In this document: in pieces, positions 53,543 through 61,317 of the stretch
Position numbering within the stretch: position 1 is the stretch's first letter
How the letters are laid out: each line of letters opens with the position of its first letter
From: Streptococcaceae bacterium
GTDB taxonomy: Bacteria; Bacillota; Bacilli; Lactobacillales; Streptococcaceae
Length of the DNA: 64,000 bases
Reading direction: 5' to 3'
Assembly: GCA_022484805.1 (NCBI GenBank)
Contig: JAKVKP010000012.1
Coordinates: forward strand, 1 to 64,000
Translations under genes and position numbers: made by a program
The notes under the pieces: model-generated
Seen by the model: only the letters and a program-made list of their open reading frames with translations
What the model was told of the DNA's origin: nothing
Database searches by the model: none

Positions 53543-55348
53543 ATGAAAATAACTAGTCCCTATTTTAAGGAGGTTAAAAAGTATGCTGATGACATAGTTA
53601 AAGGCAAGGTATTAGTCAATATTGAACGTGTTCAAGCAGCACAACGTTTCTTAGATGATTTAAAATCAAAAAAATGGGATTTTAAGCAAGAACAATTTGA
53701 TTTTGTTATCGGTCTTATTGAGGGAACAATTAAACATCAGCAAGGTCAAAATTTAAAAGGTGAAGATTTAAAAGGGAAACCACTAAAATTATTGATTTGG
53801 CAAAAGTTTATCATAGTCAATCTGTTTGGTTTTTTTAACAAGGATACTAACATTAGGCGTTTTAACGAAGCGCTTATTTTTTTACCCAGAAAACAAGGAA
53901 AGACAGCTTTTGCGAGTGCGTTAAGTTGGGCTAAATCTATTCTTGATAGGCAATCGGGGAGTAAGGTTTATATTTTAGCCAATTCTATAGATCAAACAAA
54001 AGAAGCGTTTGGTTTCTTGTCGTACAATGTTGAATTTTTAAGAGACGATTTACCTAAATTAAGGATACGAGATAATAATCAGGAACATTCAATTTTGACC
54101 AATACTGGCGATGGTAGTGTTGAAGTGATTGCTAAAGCAAATCAAGAAGACAAGTTAGATTCATTTAACTGTAATTGCTTAATACTTGATGAGATTCATT
54201 CATGGAAACGTGCAGGTGCTAAGAAATATACGTTAATGAAAAATGCGATGAAAGCTTATCGTAATAAATTATTAATAGGTATTTCAACCGCTGGCGACGT
54301 CGCAAATGGTTTCTTGGCTCAACGTATCCAAACACTTAAAAAGGTCTTAGACGGTCAAATAGTCAACAATGCATACGATAACTATTTTATCTATCTTTGT
54401 ATGGCTGAACAGGATAAGAAAGGCAACGTTTTAAATCCTGTTACTCATGAAATAACGACCATGAATGACCCGCAAGTTTTAGAATCTGTTACGCCATCAT
54501 TAAATGAAACGACAACGCTTGATGAATTAATCAGCGATGCTGAACAGGCAATGACAGAACCACAGCTTAAATCAGAGTACCTTAATAAAACTTTGAATAT
54601 ATTTACCACCGCTGAAAATGCTTACTTTGATATTGATGAGTTCAAATATTCTGACAGTCAATTTGAATGGAAGTTAGAAGAATTAGCTAAGCTACCAGTC
54701 GTTTGGTTTGGCGGTGCCGACTTGTCTAAGCTGCACGATTTAACAGCAGGTGCATTATATGGCACTTTGAAAAATCATAAGTACAAAGATTCAGATGGCA
54801 ACGAGATTATTAAAGATATTGATATTTCAATAACTCATGCTTTCTTTCCTCGTGCGGGCGCAATTGAAAAAGCTGAGGTTGACAATATACCATTATTTGA
54901 ATGGTCAGAAGAAGGTTGGGCAACGTTGAGCAATACACCAACCGTTTTATATGACGATATCGTAAAATGGTTTATTTCTATGCGTGAACTTGGTTTCAAA
55001 ATAAAAGAAGTTCATTTTGATAAAAAGTTCGGTCGTGAATTTTTCTTGAAGATGAAAAAAGCTAAATTCAAGATGCGTGATGCGCCTCAGTTATTTACTC
55101 GTAAATCAGAGGGATTCAGGCATATTGAAGTGAAAACAAAGAATGCTGAATTATATTATTTACATAGTCGAGCTTATGAGTATTGTGTTTCTAATGTTAA
55201 AGCGATTGAAAAGACTGACGATATGATTCAGTTTGAAAAAGTGCTGCCTAATCAGCGGATTGACTTATTCGATGCAAGCGTGTTTGCTTGCGTGGCCAGT
55301 CTTGAAGGTGGAGAAAATAAGCAGGTTAGAGAAAATTGGGGAATGTGA
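53543..55348 (+). CDS. terL: terminase large subunit
   Basis: Packaging motor ATPase and nuclease, 601 residues. Walker A-type LPRKQGKTAFASALSW (about 113-128), Walker B LILDEIHSWKRAG (about 213-225), coupling motif GISTAGD, and a nuclease domain from about 390 with GGADLSKLHDLTAGAL and a late DASVFA acidic site. It follows terS without a gap. Confidence 0.95.
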   Translation: MKITSPYFKEVKKYADDIVKGKVLVNIERVQAAQRFLDDLKSKKWDFKQEQFDFVIGLIEGTIKHQQGQNLKGEDLKGKPLKLLIWQKFIIVNLFGFFNKDTNIRRFNEALIFLPRKQGKTAFASALSWAKSILDRQSGSKVYILANSIDQTKEAFGFLSYNVEFLRDDLPKLRIRDNNQEHSILTNTGDGSVEVIAKANQEDKLDSFNCNCLILDEIHSWKRAGAKKYTLMKNAMKAYRNKLLIGISTAGDVANGFLAQRIQTLKKVLDGQIVNNAYDNYFIYLCMAEQDKKGNVLNPVTHEITTMNDPQVLESVTPSLNETTTLDELISDAEQAMTEPQLKSEYLNKTLNIFTTAENAYFDIDEFKYSDSQFEWKLEELAKLPVVWFGGADLSKLHDLTAGALYGTLKNHKYKDSDGNEIIKDIDISITHAFFPRAGAIEKAEVDNIPLFEWSEEGWATLSNTPTVLYDDIVKWFISMRELGFKIKEVHFDKKFGREFFLKMKKAKFKMRDAPQLFTRKSEGFRHIEVKTKNAELYYLHSRAYEYCVSNVKAIEKTDDMIQFEKVLPNQRIDLFDASVFACVASLEGGENKQVRENWGM

Positions 55349-55363
55349 TAAGGAGTGATTGAT

Positions 55364-55543
55364 ATGCTATTAAATTTAATCTTTGGTTTCGTTGGTGGTC
55401 TATTCGGTGGTTGGATTATCAAAGTGATAAATAATAAACCACCAGATAACAAAAGAAGAGGGTTCCCAGAAGGATATGGTCAAAAGATTTCAACGCCAGA
55501 TTATGGCGCCAATATCATTTTACCTATTAAAAAGAAAGGCTAG
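55364..55543 (+). CDS. small Gly-rich membrane-anchored phage protein
   Basis: 59 residues: one hydrophobic helix (LLNLIFGFVGGLFGGWIIKVI), then a Pro/Gly-rich tail with GANIILPIKKKG. ATG 55364 has AAGGAG. Small proteins of this type often separate terL and the portal gene; role unknown. Confidence 0.65.
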   Translation: MLLNLIFGFVGGLFGGWIIKVINNKPPDNKRRGFPEGYGQKISTPDYGANIILPIKKKG

Positions 55544-55588
55544 GTGATCCAAATATCTAATTCATTTGAAAGGTGGTGATAAATAAAA

Positions 55589-56824
55589 ATGGTATCAAAT
55601 TTAGAAAAGATTGGTAATTCTACTTATCGACGAAGTAATTCTATTCGTTCCGAAACGATTCAAGAAAGCACAACCACACCGTTAGTATCAATAACGACAC
55701 CAGATTTTTTTAAAGAATTAATTTCGGAAAATTATGTGCGACTTGCTGATAATCCAGAGGTAAGAATGGCAGTTGAGCGTATCGCTGATATGGTCTCTAG
55801 TATGACAATTCAGCTCATGCAAAATTCAGAAAAAGGCGATAATCGTGTAATTAATGATTTATCTAGAGTGGTGGATATTAATCCCAATCGCTATATGACA
55901 AGAAAGAATTTTATAGCATGGGTTACGAGAGTTTTGTTATTAGAGGGCGGTGGAAACGCAGTAGTCAAACCAGTGTTCAATGGATTTAAATTATCGGAAT
56001 TGAAACCAATTCCACCGAGTAACGTATCTTTTAATATTAGCGATGATGATTATTCAATTAACATTGGTGCAGAAGAATATGATCCACAAACTTTATTGCA
56101 TTTTGTGATTAATCCAAAACCGAATCAACCGTTTATCGGAAGCAGTTATAAGATTGCATTAAAAGATTTGGTCAATAATCTGAAACAATCATATGTTACT
56201 AAGAAAGCATTCATGAGCAGTGAATATATGCCAAGCGTAGTTGTTGGGGTTGATTCAGATTCTGCTAATTTAGAAAGCGAAGAGGGTAGAACAGAAATTG
56301 AAAATCGCTATTTAACCAGAAAGAAAGCTGGTGCACCTTGGATTATTCCCGAGGGAATGATTAATGTCCAAACTTTAAAACCATTAACGCTTCAAGATTT
56401 AGCAATTAACGAAGCAGTAGAAATTGATAAAAAGACGGTTGCCTCATTATTAGGTGTTCCGCCTTTTTTGTTAGGTGTCGGGAATTATAGTAAAGACGAG
56501 TATAACAATTTTGTTAATACGAAAATATTGTCATTTGCTCAATCTATTCAGCAAACACTAAATCAATTGATTATTGACCCAACTATGTATTTTAATTTCA
56601 ATCCAAGAAGCCTTTATAACTACTCGCTTAATGATTTAGTTAGTGCTGGTGTGCAGATGGTTAGTGTCAACTCGTTGAGACGTAATGAATTGCGTAATTG
56701 GGTTGGGATGCCACCAGACGCAGAAATGGATGATTTATTGGTGCTTGAAAATTACTTACAGCAAAATGATTTAACAAAACAAAACAAACTCATTCAAGAT
56801 TCAGTGAAAGGAGGTGAGGAGTAA
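55589..56824 (+). CDS. portal protein (HK97 family)
   Basis: Forms the dodecameric DNA gate in the capsid vertex. 411 residues with the portal pattern NPEVRMAVERIADMVSSMTIQLMQ, NPNRYMTRKNFIAWVTRVLLLEGGGNAVV, HFVINPKPNQPFIGSSYKIALKDLVNNLKQ, and the late EAVEIDKKTVASLLGVPPFLLG. RBS GGTGGTGA. Overlaps the protease gene by one base. Confidence 0.94.
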   Translation: MVSNLEKIGNSTYRRSNSIRSETIQESTTTPLVSITTPDFFKELISENYVRLADNPEVRMAVERIADMVSSMTIQLMQNSEKGDNRVINDLSRVVDINPNRYMTRKNFIAWVTRVLLLEGGGNAVVKPVFNGFKLSELKPIPPSNVSFNISDDDYSINIGAEEYDPQTLLHFVINPKPNQPFIGSSYKIALKDLVNNLKQSYVTKKAFMSSEYMPSVVVGVDSDSANLESEEGRTEIENRYLTRKKAGAPWIIPEGMINVQTLKPLTLQDLAINEAVEIDKKTVASLLGVPPFLLGVGNYSKDEYNNFVNTKILSFAQSIQQTLNQLIIDPTMYFNFNPRSLYNYSLNDLVSAGVQMVSVNSLRRNELRNWVGMPPDAEMDDLLVLENYLQQNDLTKQNKLIQDSVKGGEE

Positions 56825-57414
56825 TGAAAAAACGGACTTCCTTTCAAGTGAGGGATATTGGCGAATTAAATACTAATAACGAAGCTACTGAAAAAATTAT
56901 CAGTGGCTATTTTATTGTCTTTAATTCAGAAACGGAATTGTATGACGGTGTTTGGGAAGAAATCGCACCAGAAGCATTAAATGGAGTTGATTTAAGCGAT
57001 GTCAGAGCATTAACAGACCATGAAACTGATAAAGTCCTTGGTCGGACTAAATCGTCAACCTTAAGCTTGTCAGTCGATTCTAAAGGATTGTATGGCGAGA
57101 TAAGGGTTAATGAGCAAGACCAAGAAGCTATGAATCTGTATTCACGTGTAATGCGTGGCGATGTAGACCAATGTTCTTTTGGATTCGATATTTTGAACGA
57201 AGAAATGATTCAAAATCCTGATGGAACAGTCAAATTTATTATCAAGTCTATCAAATTATATGAAGTATCAGTTGTAACATTCCCTGCTTATCAAGATACA
57301 GCAGTAGAGGCACGTAGTAAACAGATTAAAAACGCACATAAAAGAGCGTTTGAATCATTAAAAAAACAAACGGAGGAAAAATTAAATGGCATTAAAACAA
57401 CTTATTTTAGGTAG
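56824..57414 (+). CDS. prohead protease (HK97 family)
   Basis: 196 residues. Cleaves the capsid scaffold. ISGYFIVFNSETELYDGVWEEIAPEAL, the catalytic His in ALTDHETDKVLGRTKS and the Ser in DQCSFGFDILNE. RBS GGAGGTGAGG. Its 3' end overlaps the capsid gene by 29 bases. Confidence 0.93.
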   Translation: MKKRTSFQVRDIGELNTNNEATEKIISGYFIVFNSETELYDGVWEEIAPEALNGVDLSDVRALTDHETDKVLGRTKSSTLSLSVDSKGLYGEIRVNEQDQEAMNLYSRVMRGDVDQCSFGFDILNEEMIQNPDGTVKFIIKSIKLYEVSVVTFPAYQDTAVEARSKQIKNAHKRAFESLKKQTEEKLNGIKTTYFR

Positions 57415-58606
57415 AAAAATTAATGAACGCTCAAACAAGCTAAAAGAATTGCTTGAAAAACGTTCATCTTTAGAAACACGTGAAGGCGAATTGGAAACTG
57501 CATTAACTGAAGCCGAAAAGCCTGAAGATATTGAAGAGGTCGAGAAATCTGCCGATGAATTAGAAAAGGAAATTGCTAAATTAGATGCTGAAATCAAAGA
57601 TTTAGAAGATGACAAATCTGATTTAGAAGCAGAATTAGCTGCAATTAATGAAGATGATACCGCTAAAAAAGATGAGGAAGAAAGGAAAAAACGCTCAATG
57701 AAAAGAAAAACTGTAAAAACACATGAAGGTGCTGAAAAAATCGAAGAATTGCGATCTGGCATTAATTCTTTTGTCCATTCTCGTGGTGAAAAACGTGATG
57801 GGTTTACTTCAATTGAAGGTGGCGCATTAATTCCAGAAGAATTATTAACACCTCAAGAAACTCCTGAAGATGTTGTAGATTTAAGAAATTACGTTAAAGT
57901 AATTCCGGTTAATAGCGGTTCTGGTAAATATCCAGTAATCACTAAATCAGGTAGTAAAATGCATACTGTTGCAGAATTGGCAGCAAACCCAGAACTTGCT
58001 AAGCCAACGATTGTAGAGATTGATTACTCAATTGAAACAAGACGTGGCTATATTCCTGTTTCAGAAGAGGTTATTGACGATGCTGATTATGACGTAACAG
58101 GATTAATTGTTGATGAAATTGATGATCAAGGACGAAATACTTCTAACGAAGATATTGCCGACATTTTAAAAACTGCCACTGCAAAAGCTGTGACGGGAGT
58201 TGATGGATTAAAAGACCTAGTGAACAAAGGCATTAAAAAAGTTTATGATGTTAAATTCTATATCTCATCTTCATTGTATTCTGAACTTGATAAGTTAAAA
58301 GACAAGAACGGACGTTACTTGTTACAAGATTCCATTACTACTGCAAGTGGTAAGGTTCTATTTGGTAAAGAATTAGTTGTTTTAGATGATGATATTATCG
58401 GTACGAACGAGGGAGATTTGGTAGGATTTGTTGGCGATGCAAAAGCTCATACAGCATTCTTTGACCGTAAAAAAGTATCTGTTCAATGGGTAGCAAATGA
58501 AATTTACGGTAAATTATTAGCTGGTGTACTTCGCTATGACGTTAAGAAAACTGATTCAGAAGCAGGTTTCTACATTACTTATACTGCAGCACCTGCAGAA
58601 GGCTAA
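57386..58606 (+). CDS. major capsid protein (HK97 fold)
   Basis: 406 residues. An N-terminal coiled-coil delta domain (about 8-105, Glu/Lys/Leu-rich) serves as scaffold and is removed by the protease. The capsid domain follows, with GGALIPEELLTPQETPEDVVDLRNYVKVIPVNSGSGKYPVI and an ending WVANEIYGKLLAGVLRYDVKKTD. RBS GGAGG. Confidence 0.94.
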   Translation: MALKQLILGRKINERSNKLKELLEKRSSLETREGELETALTEAEKPEDIEEVEKSADELEKEIAKLDAEIKDLEDDKSDLEAELAAINEDDTAKKDEEERKKRSMKRKTVKTHEGAEKIEELRSGINSFVHSRGEKRDGFTSIEGGALIPEELLTPQETPEDVVDLRNYVKVIPVNSGSGKYPVITKSGSKMHTVAELAANPELAKPTIVEIDYSIETRRGYIPVSEEVIDDADYDVTGLIVDEIDDQGRNTSNEDIADILKTATAKAVTGVDGLKDLVNKGIKKVYDVKFYISSSLYSELDKLKDKNGRYLLQDSITTASGKVLFGKELVVLDDDIIGTNEGDLVGFVGDAKAHTAFFDRKKVSVQWVANEIYGKLLAGVLRYDVKKTDSEAGFYITYTAAPAEG

Positions 58607-58636
58607 AAGAGGGGATTTAATCCCTTCTTTTTATTT
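58607..58636 (+). terminator. attenuating terminator after the capsid gene
   Basis: AGAGGGGATT (58608-58617) pairs with AATCCCTTCT (58619-58628; one G-U), then a T-run. It would lower expression of the connector genes relative to capsid. Confidence 0.7.
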
Positions 58637-58656
58637 TGTTTGAAAGGAGAGTATCG

Positions 58657-58833
58657 ATGAAATATAAAGTTTTGATTGATTTTACAGACAAAGAGACCAA
58701 GCATATCTATCGAAAAGGCGATGTGTATCCTGAAAAAGGGCGTAATAAAAAAGCTAGAATTGATGAATTATTATCTGCCGATAATTTGCGAGGACAACCT
58801 TTAATTGAGGAAGTGATCGAAAATGGCAAGTGA
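58657..58833 (+). CDS. small phage structural-region protein
   Basis: 58 residues: MKYKVLIDFTDKETKHIYRKGDVYPEKGRNKKARIDELLSADNLRGQPLIEEV, a compact beta domain common between capsid and connector genes. RBS AAAGGAGAG favours ATG 58657 over 58636. Confidence 0.75.
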   Translation: MKYKVLIDFTDKETKHIYRKGDVYPEKGRNKKARIDELLSADNLRGQPLIEEVIENGK

Positions 58834-59110
58834 TTTTGAAACCTCCGCATTAGATTTGGTTAAAGCTTCTTTAGGGTATAAGTCAAATGTTCGTGATAAA
58901 TTGCTTGAACAAATAATTGCTGGTGTAAAAAATGAATTAATCGATGAAAAAGGCATAGAACTAGACGAAACAAATACAACACATTTAATGTTTGTTGTCG
59001 ATTTATCAGTTTTCCGTTATGAAAATCGTGGAGGTGGAGCTATGCCACGTAATCTTGAATATCGGTTGCGTAATCTGATAATCAAATATGGCGGTGGTAG
59101 CGATGAATAA
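58823..59110 (+). CDS. head-tail connector protein (adaptor)
   Basis: 95 residues, helical: LDLVKASLGYKSNVRDKLLEQIIAGVKNELIDEKGI ... NLEYRLRNLIIKYGG, the gp6-like adaptor pattern. It should bind the portal as the first connector ring. Overlaps the genes on both sides. Confidence 0.82.
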   Translation: MASDFETSALDLVKASLGYKSNVRDKLLEQIIAGVKNELIDEKGIELDETNTTHLMFVVDLSVFRYENRGGGAMPRNLEYRLRNLIIKYGGGSDE

Positions 59111-59414
59111 TTGGGATTTAGAGATTAGTTTGTTACAAGAAGATGGATATGACACCAATAAGATTGGTGATAAAGTACCAAAATACAAAGAAATTGAGCT
59201 TTTAGGATATGAAAAACCTATTTCAAGAGGTGAATTATTGCTTGCTGGTCAGTCAAATATCGAAATTTCTAAGATTATTGTTATTCATCCTTTTGAATAT
59301 AGCAATGAACAGCTTGTAAAAATTGGTGATATTACTTATCAAATCGTTAATACTTACAAAATTTCTAATGAGGAAATTGAGTTGAAACTTAAATCTAAAA
59401 AGGGGTTGAGTTAA
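59103..59414 (+). CDS. head closure/stopper protein
   Basis: 103 residues, beta-rich: DKVPKYKEIELLGYEKPISRGELLLAGQSNIEISKIIVIHPFEYSNEQLVKIGDITYQIVNTYKI. Position and shape fit a head closure protein that stops DNA leakage. ATG 59103 has GGTGG at good spacing; the ATG at 59088 precedes that RBS. Confidence 0.75.
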   Translation: MNNWDLEISLLQEDGYDTNKIGDKVPKYKEIELLGYEKPISRGELLLAGQSNIEISKIIVIHPFEYSNEQLVKIGDITYQIVNTYKISNEEIELKLKSKKGLS

Positions 59415-59761
59415 TGGATATTGGCAGTCTTATTGCTGAATCACTTGCTGAGTATACTGAAGAGGTTAAACAAGAGTTAGAAGTAATAAAAGAGGATGTA
59501 GCTGATAAAACGGTTGATTACTTAATCGCCAATAGTCCAAAGGGCAGACGTGGTAAATATGCTAAGGGTTGGCGGAAGAAAAGAGACGGAACAGGTTATA
59601 TTGTACATAACTCAACTGACTTCCAGTTAACTCATATTTTAGAAAAAGGCCATGCCAAAGAAAATGGCGGTCGAACGCAAGCGCAGCCACATATTGTTGA
59701 TGCTGAACGAGTTGCTATTGAATCTATGGAAAAAAGAACGGAGGCGGCAATTAAATCATGA
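59414..59761 (+). CDS. HK97 gp10-like neck/tail-completion protein
   Basis: 115 residues: VKEDVADKTVDYLIANSPKGRRGKYAKGWRKKRDGTGYIVHNSTDFQLTHILEKGHAKENGGRTQAQPHI matches the HK97 gp10 family (EHGH-type loop as LEKGH). Start overlaps the previous stop (TAATG). Confidence 0.88.
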   Translation: MDIGSLIAESLAEYTEEVKQELEVIKEDVADKTVDYLIANSPKGRRGKYAKGWRKKRDGTGYIVHNSTDFQLTHILEKGHAKENGGRTQAQPHIVDAERVAIESMEKRTEAAIKS

Positions 59762-60078
59762 CATTAACCGAGTTAAGAGCTTTGCTCGATACTATGGCAA
59801 TTCCAGTTAAATATCGTGCGTTTAAAGTCGGTCAAGCTCCGTCTTTACCTTACATTTTATTTTATGTAGATAGCAACGAAGGCACTTTAAAGGCTGATAA
59901 TTATAACTACGCAAAGTTTAGTAACGTCACTATTGAATTATATTCAGAAGAAAAAGACGTTGAATTAGAAGAAAAACTAGAGGCTATTTTAGATAGCAAC
60001 AAAATTGAATATGACACATACGAAAGCTATATAGATACAGAGAATATGTACGAAGTAGCTTATGAAATTATTATCTAG
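59758..60078 (+). CDS. tail terminator-like protein
   Basis: 106 residues: ALLDTMAIPVKYRAFKVGQAPSLPYILFYVDSNEG ... VTIELYSEEKDVELEEKLEAILDSNKI. Fits the tail terminator/minor capsid family placed before the major tail gene. Overlaps the upstream gene by 4 bases. Confidence 0.82.
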   Translation: MTLTELRALLDTMAIPVKYRAFKVGQAPSLPYILFYVDSNEGTLKADNYNYAKFSNVTIELYSEEKDVELEEKLEAILDSNKIEYDTYESYIDTENMYEVAYEIII

Positions 60079-60086
60079 GAGGAAAA

Positions 60087-60668
60087 ATGGTTAAAGAAAA
60101 TAAAGTAACATATGGTCTTGAAAACGCACATTATGCCAAGTTAACTTTCGGTGAAAATGGTGTGCCTACATTTGCAACCCCTGTACCTTTAAAAGGATCG
60201 GTTGAATTTACAATGGATCCTGAAACAAATTCGGTTGAATTTGCTGCGGATAACGATTCTCAATATTTTACTGAAGATGAGAACAATGGTTATAGTGGCA
60301 CATTAACAATCGCAAATATGCCTATGTCTTTCCGTAAAGACATTCTAGGTGAAGAATTAGACGAAACTGACGGTACAATTACGGAATTGGCAGACGCTAA
60401 GTTTAGTCCTTTTGCATTATTATTTCAATTTGATGGTGATGCAACCAAAACACGCCATTTAATTTACTATTGTAATGGCAGCCGTGCCACGATTTCATCT
60501 AAAACAGGAAAGGATATTTCGGGTGTTGAATTGCCTTTCAAATCTAAGCAATTGACTTATGGTGAACGAAAGTTAGTTAAAACACAGACAACTAGCGATG
60601 AATCAACTAAGTATGCTGACTGGTTTAAAGCAGTATACATCAAAGGTGAAACACCAGTAGAAGGGTAG
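60087..60668 (+). CDS. major tail tube protein
   Basis: 193 residues: YGLENAHYAKLTFGENGVPTFATPVPLKGSVEFTMDPETNSVEFAADNDSQYFTEDENNGYSGTLTIANMP, a typical siphovirus tail tube pattern. RBS AGGAGG. Its stop codon lies within the terminator at 60659-60690. Confidence 0.93.
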   Translation: MVKENKVTYGLENAHYAKLTFGENGVPTFATPVPLKGSVEFTMDPETNSVEFAADNDSQYFTEDENNGYSGTLTIANMPMSFRKDILGEELDETDGTITELADAKFSPFALLFQFDGDATKTRHLIYYCNGSRATISSKTGKDISGVELPFKSKQLTYGERKLVKTQTTSDESTKYADWFKAVYIKGETPVEG

Positions 60669-60690
60669 CATTAGCTACTCTTCTTTTTTT
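60659..60690 (+). terminator. terminator after the tail tube gene
   Basis: AGAAGGGTAGC (60659-60669) pairs with GCTACTCTTCT (60674-60684; one G-U), loop ATTA, then T residues. It keeps tail-tube expression above that of the chaperone and tape measure. Confidence 0.85.
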
Positions 60691-60701
60691 AGGAGGAATT
60701 C

Positions 60702-61103
60702 ATGGAAAAAACAATTTATATCGATGAAACACCAGTTCGCTTAAAATCGACCGCTGCAACACCTTTACGTTATAAAGCACAATTTAGAAAAGACTATTTT
60801 TCTGAATTGTTTAAATTATCAAAATTAGCTAATAAGACACCTAAATCTAAGGATAATGAAGATTCTGAAAATGAAGATTTAACACTTGATTTAGATAGTA
60901 TTTCATTTGAAGATTTAAATTATCTTGATTTTGAAATATTCTACAATTTTATTTGGGTATTGGCAAAAACTGCTGATTCAACAATTCCTGAACCGATTGA
61001 GTGGCTAGATACATTCGATTCAATGCCGATTGCCGAAGTATTCCCAATGATTACTGATTTATTGCAAGCGAGTATTCAATCAAAAAAAAAGTTGATGAAA
61101 TAA
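60702..61103 (+). CDS. tail assembly chaperone, short form (gpG-like)
   Basis: 133 residues: MEKTIYIDETPVRLKSTAATPLRYKAQFRKDYFSELFKLSKLANK..., the siphovirus tail assembly chaperone N-part. Ends with a stop 12 bases after a run of nine A residues, the site of a probable -1 frameshift into the next frame. RBS AGGAGG. Confidence 0.9.
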   Translation: MEKTIYIDETPVRLKSTAATPLRYKAQFRKDYFSELFKLSKLANKTPKSKDNEDSENEDLTLDLDSISFEDLNYLDFEIFYNFIWVLAKTADSTIPEPIEWLDTFDSMPIAEVFPMITDLLQASIQSKKKLMK

Positions 61104-61303
61104 GCGGTTCTAGTGAGTTATTCACTGAAGAATCGTTTTTTTATGTCTGTAAAAGAGTTGGTTTAACAATCAATGAAATGGAAAACATGAACATTGGTCA
61201 ATGCTTGGATTATATCCAAGAATGGATTGACAACAATACTAAAGACGAAAATAAACGTGTTCCAGTTCGTAAAGCAACGCAAGCAGATTTCAATAATTTT
61301 TAA
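61082..61303 (+). CDS. frameshift extension of the tail assembly chaperone (gpGT-like)
   Basis: The heptamer A-AAA-AAG at 61085-61091 (in a run of nine A) lets the ribosome slip back one base. It then reads VDEISGSSELFTEESFFYVCKRVGLTINEMENMNIGQCLDYIQEWIDNN and ends VPVRKATQADFNNF at 61303, the usual C-terminal end of such chaperones. It has no RBS of its own. Translation begins at 60702; 61091-61303 is the added 70 codons. The tape measure gene follows 15 bases later. Confidence 0.88.
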   Translation, partial: KKKVDEISGSSELFTEESFFYVCKRVGLTINEMENMNIGQCLDYIQEWIDNNTKDENKRVPVRKATQADFNNF

Positions 61304-61317
61304 GGAAAGGAGAAAAT

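Noticed and set aside
57382-57762. 126-codon minus-strand ORF, Ser/Phe-rich
   Set aside because: Antisense shadow of the capsid protein's coiled-coil region.
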